Shown here in pieces: positions 60,410 to 64,000 of a stretch of 64,000 bases of DNA (its first letter is position 1; each line of letters begins with the position of its first letter). The translations under genes and the position numbers were made by a program. The DNA lies in contig LGRX02034683.1 in NCBI GenBank assembly GCA_001247695.2, positions 1 through 64,000 on the forward strand, given 5' to 3'. Under the pieces are notes generated by a model. The model was not told the DNA's origin and did no database searches. It was given only the letters and a program-made list of their open reading frames with translations. This DNA comes from Cymbomonas tetramitiformis (lineage: Eukaryota > Chlorophyta > Pyramimonadophyceae > Pyramimonadales > Pyramimonadaceae).

Positions 60410-61071
60410 GGCGAGGCATGCGCACCGGGGCACACCGACCTGGAAGTCAGTGGTGCTGCTGAGGCAACCGACAGCACATCTCCGTTAACTTTTACGGCCT
60501 TGACATGCTACGAGACAAATTTGGGCACTGCGGCACCGGCTGCTATTCCACCGCGCCGGCACGGCCGGCACCGTGCTCGGCAGGGGCTTCATAATGCGGA
60601 CATTGGGCTTCATGTCCCGGTACACCCGCCCCCTCCACCGCTGCTCTGGGATGCTCCACCGTCACCGGATTATTCACCGGGACCTACTACTAACAGACGA
60701 GGAGGAGGGGGACGGTCCCTCACACGGCGATCGCGACTTTTCAGATTTCTTCTGTGACTCCACGAATGATTCAATCACGGCATCGGCAACTTCAATTTAC
60801 GGCACTATGACTGTGCTGCGGGCTGGCACAGCAGTGCAACCGCCAACTAGTGGCTAGAAAGTACATCATACCGCTCCTGCACAGTGGATTTGACCGTAGC
60901 TGTATGTGCAGAGGGGTCCGATGACGGACCGGTTTCAGATTTTCAACTCTTGACTGGGAACAGCCCTGCCAGAAAGGACAGGCCTTCCCCTAGAGCTCAG
61001 TTTCCACCGCTCTAGATGGTGTTTGTTCAGGGGTTACAACTTCGGCTGGCCGGTCACCACACTAGGTGGTG
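60410..61071 (+). pseudogene. Element C 3' region, decayed coding tail
   Basis: Right of B the sequence of C continues. Pro-rich (VHPPPPPLLWDAPPSPDYSP) and acidic (TDEEEGDGPSHGDRDFSDFF) pieces lie in two neighbouring frames, so the reading frame is broken here. The stretch after about 60860 up to the LTR shows no coding content. Confidence 0.5.
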
Positions 61072-61258
61072 TGCTGGAATAGTCACACCGCCTGAATATG
61101 TGACTCTTCCCGTAGTAGTATTTGTGATTGTCACCCGAACCAGAACCCTAACTGTTTATTATGCCCATATAACGGGTTAACTTATCAACTTTAATAGATT
61201 CTGAGAAAACTATCACTGAGTGAATATGTCCCGGGTCTTAGTAGGGGTATATCCAACA
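61072..61258 (+). repeat. 3' LTR of element C
   Basis: 187 bp, matches 19446-19627 with several substitutions and small indels. Followed by the duplication CGGTG. Confidence 0.85.
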
Positions 61259-61361
61259 CGGTGTGCTGCGTTTTCGCGGCACGACAGAGTATGGGACAGA
61301 TGGGTCAGAGAGCGCCGGGGCCCCCGTTTGTATGCAGCATCGCGCAGAGTATGGTACCTAG

Positions 61362-61527
61362 TTTTTAACAAGAATTTTTCATTCTCACCCATTGGGTTTT
61401 TTTTTTAATTATTTTTTTGGGAAAAGGCGCAACGGGAATCGAACCCTAGTCTCTCGAATTCATGACGAGTATGTTACCACTACACTATTGCGCCATATTT
61501 GATGTTAATTATCCCCCCCCACCCCAT
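61362..61527 (-). repeat. tRNA-headed SINE-like copy 1
   Basis: On the minus strand: G-rich lead, then a tRNA-like unit (61494-61425) with perfect acceptor GGCGCAA/TTGCGCC, A-box-like TAGTGTAGTGG and a perfect B box GGTTCGATTCC, then a T/A-rich tail ending CTTGTTAAAA. The anticodon loop CATGAAT would give TGA (Ser), but position 33 is A and the stem has a T-T pair. Near-identical to 61664-61826. Confidence 0.65.
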
Positions 61528-61663
61528 TTATATACATTATTTTTACAAGCGATCTATAAATTTAATTATAGACGATCCGGTACCTCTTTCGAGCCCGCTG
61601 GATCTGTAGTCGACGTCGAGGGCTATCGTACGAAACACGTCCCAGTGACTGCCGCAACTCAAA

Positions 61664-61826
61664 GTTTTAACAAGAATTTTTCATTCTCACCCATTGGGTT
61701 TTTAATTATTTTTTTTGGGAAAAAGGCGCAACGGGAATCGAACCCTAGTCTCTCGAATTCATGACGAGTATGTTACCACTACACTATTGCGCCATATTTG
61801 ATGTTAATTATCCCCCCCCACCCCAC
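61664..61826 (-). repeat. tRNA-headed SINE-like copy 2
   Basis: tRNA-like part at 61793-61724, same sequence as copy 1, with the same flanking CCCATTGGG tail and the G-rich start. Only T-run lengths differ. The 136 bp between copies is unrelated, so these are two insertions or a duplicated block. Confidence 0.65.
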
Positions 61827-61932
61827 GCGACAGTCTGCACATGCGATAGTGCCACAGTGAGTAGCAGTTGAAAAGAACTTATGCGCAAAAAGCAACAAAG
61901 GGTAAATAAGTACTTACCACAGCTTGTGACTT

Positions 61933-62539
61933 TGTGCTAGGGTAAGTCACGAGACAGAATGACGGCGTATCAGAATGACGAGTGACGGGTACTATGACAG
62001 TCACCAGTGACAGGCATTTATATGACCAGATGACGAGAGTGTCTGACAGAAATGACTGACAGAAATGCCTGACCCGAAAGTGAGTTTTGGTGGGAAAACC
62101 AGCAGTCAGAGAAATTGGAGGGAAAGCTGGTAGACCTCCAATATTGCCGAGTCAGCACAGTTATAATTATTCAGAGTGATATGGAGTGGCCTGGAATGAG
62201 TGATAATATAACTGGGCTAGTCGGCAGATTCTATGATGTGACAGATCGAGTTCTCATGAAGCATGATGATGGGACCTGACAGGAGTCGGCAGCGAGTTAT
62301 GTTCGAAAGTTCGAGATCTGAGACCATGGCATAAGGCAGCCGAGCAGGCTGAATGAATCAGTTTTGAATTTGTTACTGTGAACAGCCACACCTGGCTGTT
62401 GTAACTCCGACATTAAAGAAAGATCCGATTCACATATATGTATCATGCTTACAGCAATATATATCTCTTTGTAGGACTGAACTAGGTTCCCTGCATTGTG
62501 TAAGTAGACTTAGTGGCTCTTAGAGAGCACCCCCGAACA
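61933..62539 (+). repeat. 5' LTR of element D
   Basis: 607 bp. The first 160 bp or so (TGTGCTAGGGTAAGTCACGA..., GACAGAAATGACTGACAGAA) and the end (CCGAACA) match the B LTR; the middle differs. ACTGGTATATCAGCGTGG follows as primer site. Confidence 0.8.
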
Positions 62540-62704
62540 ACTGGTATATCAGCGTGGTTGCGTTAGACGCGACCTGTTTGTGCCGACTGCAACTTCGGGT
62601 GTACAATTATCGGCACACGAATTCCGGGAGGCCTTTCCGCGAGTTCCTAGAAGAATTCTGAAGACAACGACGTAAAACGCGCTTAATTGCGTCCGCCTTT
62701 CGTC

Positions 62705-63748
62705 ATGCCACTAGCGCTCGGAGTGGACATAGTGCTGGGCGGAGACTGGCTACGCGCACAGAAGAAGGTCACATTTGACTACGCCCAGTATGTCAGCGTG
62801 AAGTTTGGACATGGGTCGCAGAAAGTAGTCATCGCGGGTTGCAACCCTGGGTCATCATCTACAGGGTCTGGGCAGGCCATGGGACTGGTAGAGGCACAGC
62901 TTATCAGTACTAAGCAGGCCAGGAAGGACCTGCGAGCTTTGCAGAATAGCGGCGAGGAAGCGTACCTGATGTACCTGGCTCCAGATGGCACATTTAAAAT
63001 GGAGGCCACCGACGACCCCAACTCTCCCTTAGAGGCCTCTGCAGCCTTATCAGAGTCATCTTCATCATCATCATCGGAGGCAGAGGGTGACAACGCTAGG
63101 CAAAGGGGGGGGGAAGTTACCTCTGACGAGGAAGGCTGCAACAGCGACAGTACAGTAGCAAGCGTAGCCACCCTAATCTCCGACAGCAGTTCGTCTGAAT
63201 CTGAACAAGATGCAACAGACCAGGAGGACTGGGCACAGGAGCAGGTGTGTGCTCTGCGACCGGTGACATGCCCCACATCAGCGCAACCCGCTGTGCGAGA
63301 CTGGGGACCTTACCCCACGAGGGCCAGATGGGAGGCGTTCCAGATGCTTCCACGAGAGCGCAGGGAGCAGGCTGCACAGCACCACGCGGAGGAATTGGAA
63401 CCTGAGTGGGAAGAGGAGGCATACTGTTTGTGGAAAACAGGGCAGGCACTGCGTCTGCAGCAGGAGCAGCGGAGGGGCAGAGGGGTGAACCACAGGAGAT
63501 CGCGCAGAGTTAGCGAGCCAGTACTGGCAGCACCTATAGAAGCTGAGACAGGGCAAAGCAAAGATGGGCATAGCTGTTTCAGGAAGGAGGCACCAGCTGC
63601 TGCGGCGACACCTAGTGATGAGCAGAACAGCGGCGCGGACGGCAAGGTCAAGCAGCACGGAGGCGAGACCAAGGAGGCCAAGCCGGATGAGGAGGACGCA
63701 GAGGTACCACAATGGATCCTGGACGAACTGGTGAAGCTGACACACTAG
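62705..63748 (+). pseudogene. Element D protease end and linker
   Basis: MPLALGVDIVLGGDWLRAQK onward is almost identical to B residues after the protease active site, which is missing here. The 9-G tract (63104-63112) keeps the frame through the acidic linker (TLISDSSSSESEQDATDQ) to WILDELVKL, showing that these were one polyprotein in the ancestor. Ends at TAG. Confidence 0.75.
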
Positions 63749-63749
63749 G

Positions 63750-64000
63750 AAGGATTTGTGTTAAAAACTGTTAATGATGTGTTAAAAAATGTTAATCGAG
63801 TGTTAAATAGTGTTAATGTGGAAACTGGGTGTTAATCAAGTGTTAATACGCGAAAATTTTCATAATGGGCTATATTATAGGCGGAAAAGTGTTAATGAGG
63901 TATGAAGAAAGTGTTAACCGTTGGCGAGGGAGTGTTAATGGGACAGTTCAGGAGTGTTAACGGAAGGCTGGATCTGTTAATCGCGGTATAATCACGCTGC
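63750..64000. repeat. GTGTTAA-type satellite
   Basis: Irregularly spaced GTGTTAA(T/A) units about every 12-25 bp (GTGTTAATGATGTGTTAA, GAGTGTTAAATAGTGTTAAT) up to the window edge. A fourth short-repeat vocabulary, distinct from those at 1-3 kb, 3-11 kb and 36-43 kb. Confidence 0.8.

Larger units (their letters stand above)
19446..61258 (+). mobile_element. Gag-only LTR retrotransposon C, host of nested insertions
   Basis: LTR copies at 19446-19627 and 61072-61258 start TGCT(A/G)GAATAGTC and end TATATCCAACA. A 5-bp duplication CGGTG flanks them (19441-19445 and 61259-61263). Without the inserted elements (A at 20439-43370, a MITE at 43656-44252, a hAT MITE at 45020-45296, B at 45812-60404) C is about 3.4 kb and encodes a gag-like protein but no reverse transcriptase or integrase. 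Its LTRs differ visibly more than those of A or B, consistent with being the oldest layer. Confidence 0.85.
61933..63748 (+). mobile_element. Truncated relative of gypsy B (element D)
   Basis: A 5' LTR (61933-62539) and primer site are followed by about 150 bp of leader, then directly by the end of the protease region, so all of gag is deleted. The coding part ends at ELVKLTH-stop, just where RT would begin, and the sequence switches to a GTGTTAA satellite. In opposite orientation to B. Confidence 0.75.

Overview
This is eukaryotic nuclear DNA, almost entirely transposable elements. Evidence: spliced genes whose exon phases match, LTR retrotransposons with chromodomain-type polyproteins, CACTA, Mutator-like and hAT insertions, tRNA-like SINE sequences, and only one convincing single-copy gene (an FkbM-type methyltransferase at 16.1-17.3 kb). 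High CpG content, long satellites and cytosine-methyltransferase-bearing retroelements would fit a large green-lineage algal genome (such retroelements are known from charophyte algae and dinoflagellates). I cannot name the species.

Left part (1-19.4 kb). A GTATGGAC-type satellite and a broken minus-strand spliced gene (0.9-3.1 kb) are followed by CACTA-like element I (3072-10684). Element I carries a spliced plus-strand transposase (6.1-10.0 kb) with TNP2/DUF4218/DUF4216-like regions and a C-terminal PHD finger. Next come a minus-strand exon with a Dam-like adenine-methyltransferase fold (11.0-12.4 kb), a tRNA-like sequence, a 2.1 kb element with 529-bp inverted repeats and a 9-bp target duplication (13694-15832), the FkbM gene, and fragments related to the 11-12 kb element.

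Right part (19.4-61.3 kb) is a stack of nested insertions with readable target duplications. A small gag-only LTR element C (LTRs 19446-19627 and 61072-61258, duplication CGGTG) contains two gypsy elements, both on the minus strand. Gypsy A (20439-43370, duplication AAAT) has its own 5' LTR split by CACTA-like element II (36357-43051, duplication TGT). Gypsy B is at 45812-60404 (duplication CTCTT). C also holds a short TA-flanked MITE (43656-44252) and a 277-bp hAT MITE with an 8-bp duplication (45020-45296). The last 3 kb hold two SINE-like copies, a truncated relative of B (element D) and a GTGTTAA-type satellite.

The most interesting point is the cargo. Gypsy A encodes RT, RNase H, a C5 cytosine methyltransferase, integrase, a PHD finger and a second SAM-methyltransferase-like domain in one 2393-residue frame, preceded by a multi-pass membrane region. 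Gypsy B encodes RT, RNase H, a Dam-like methyltransferase, integrase, a chromodomain and a C-terminal C5 methyltransferase. Two unrelated LTR lineages have each paired a cytosine methyltransferase with an amino-methyltransferase-like domain and a chromatin reader, in different orders. Each CACTA element is filled, introns included, with its own short-repeat dialect.
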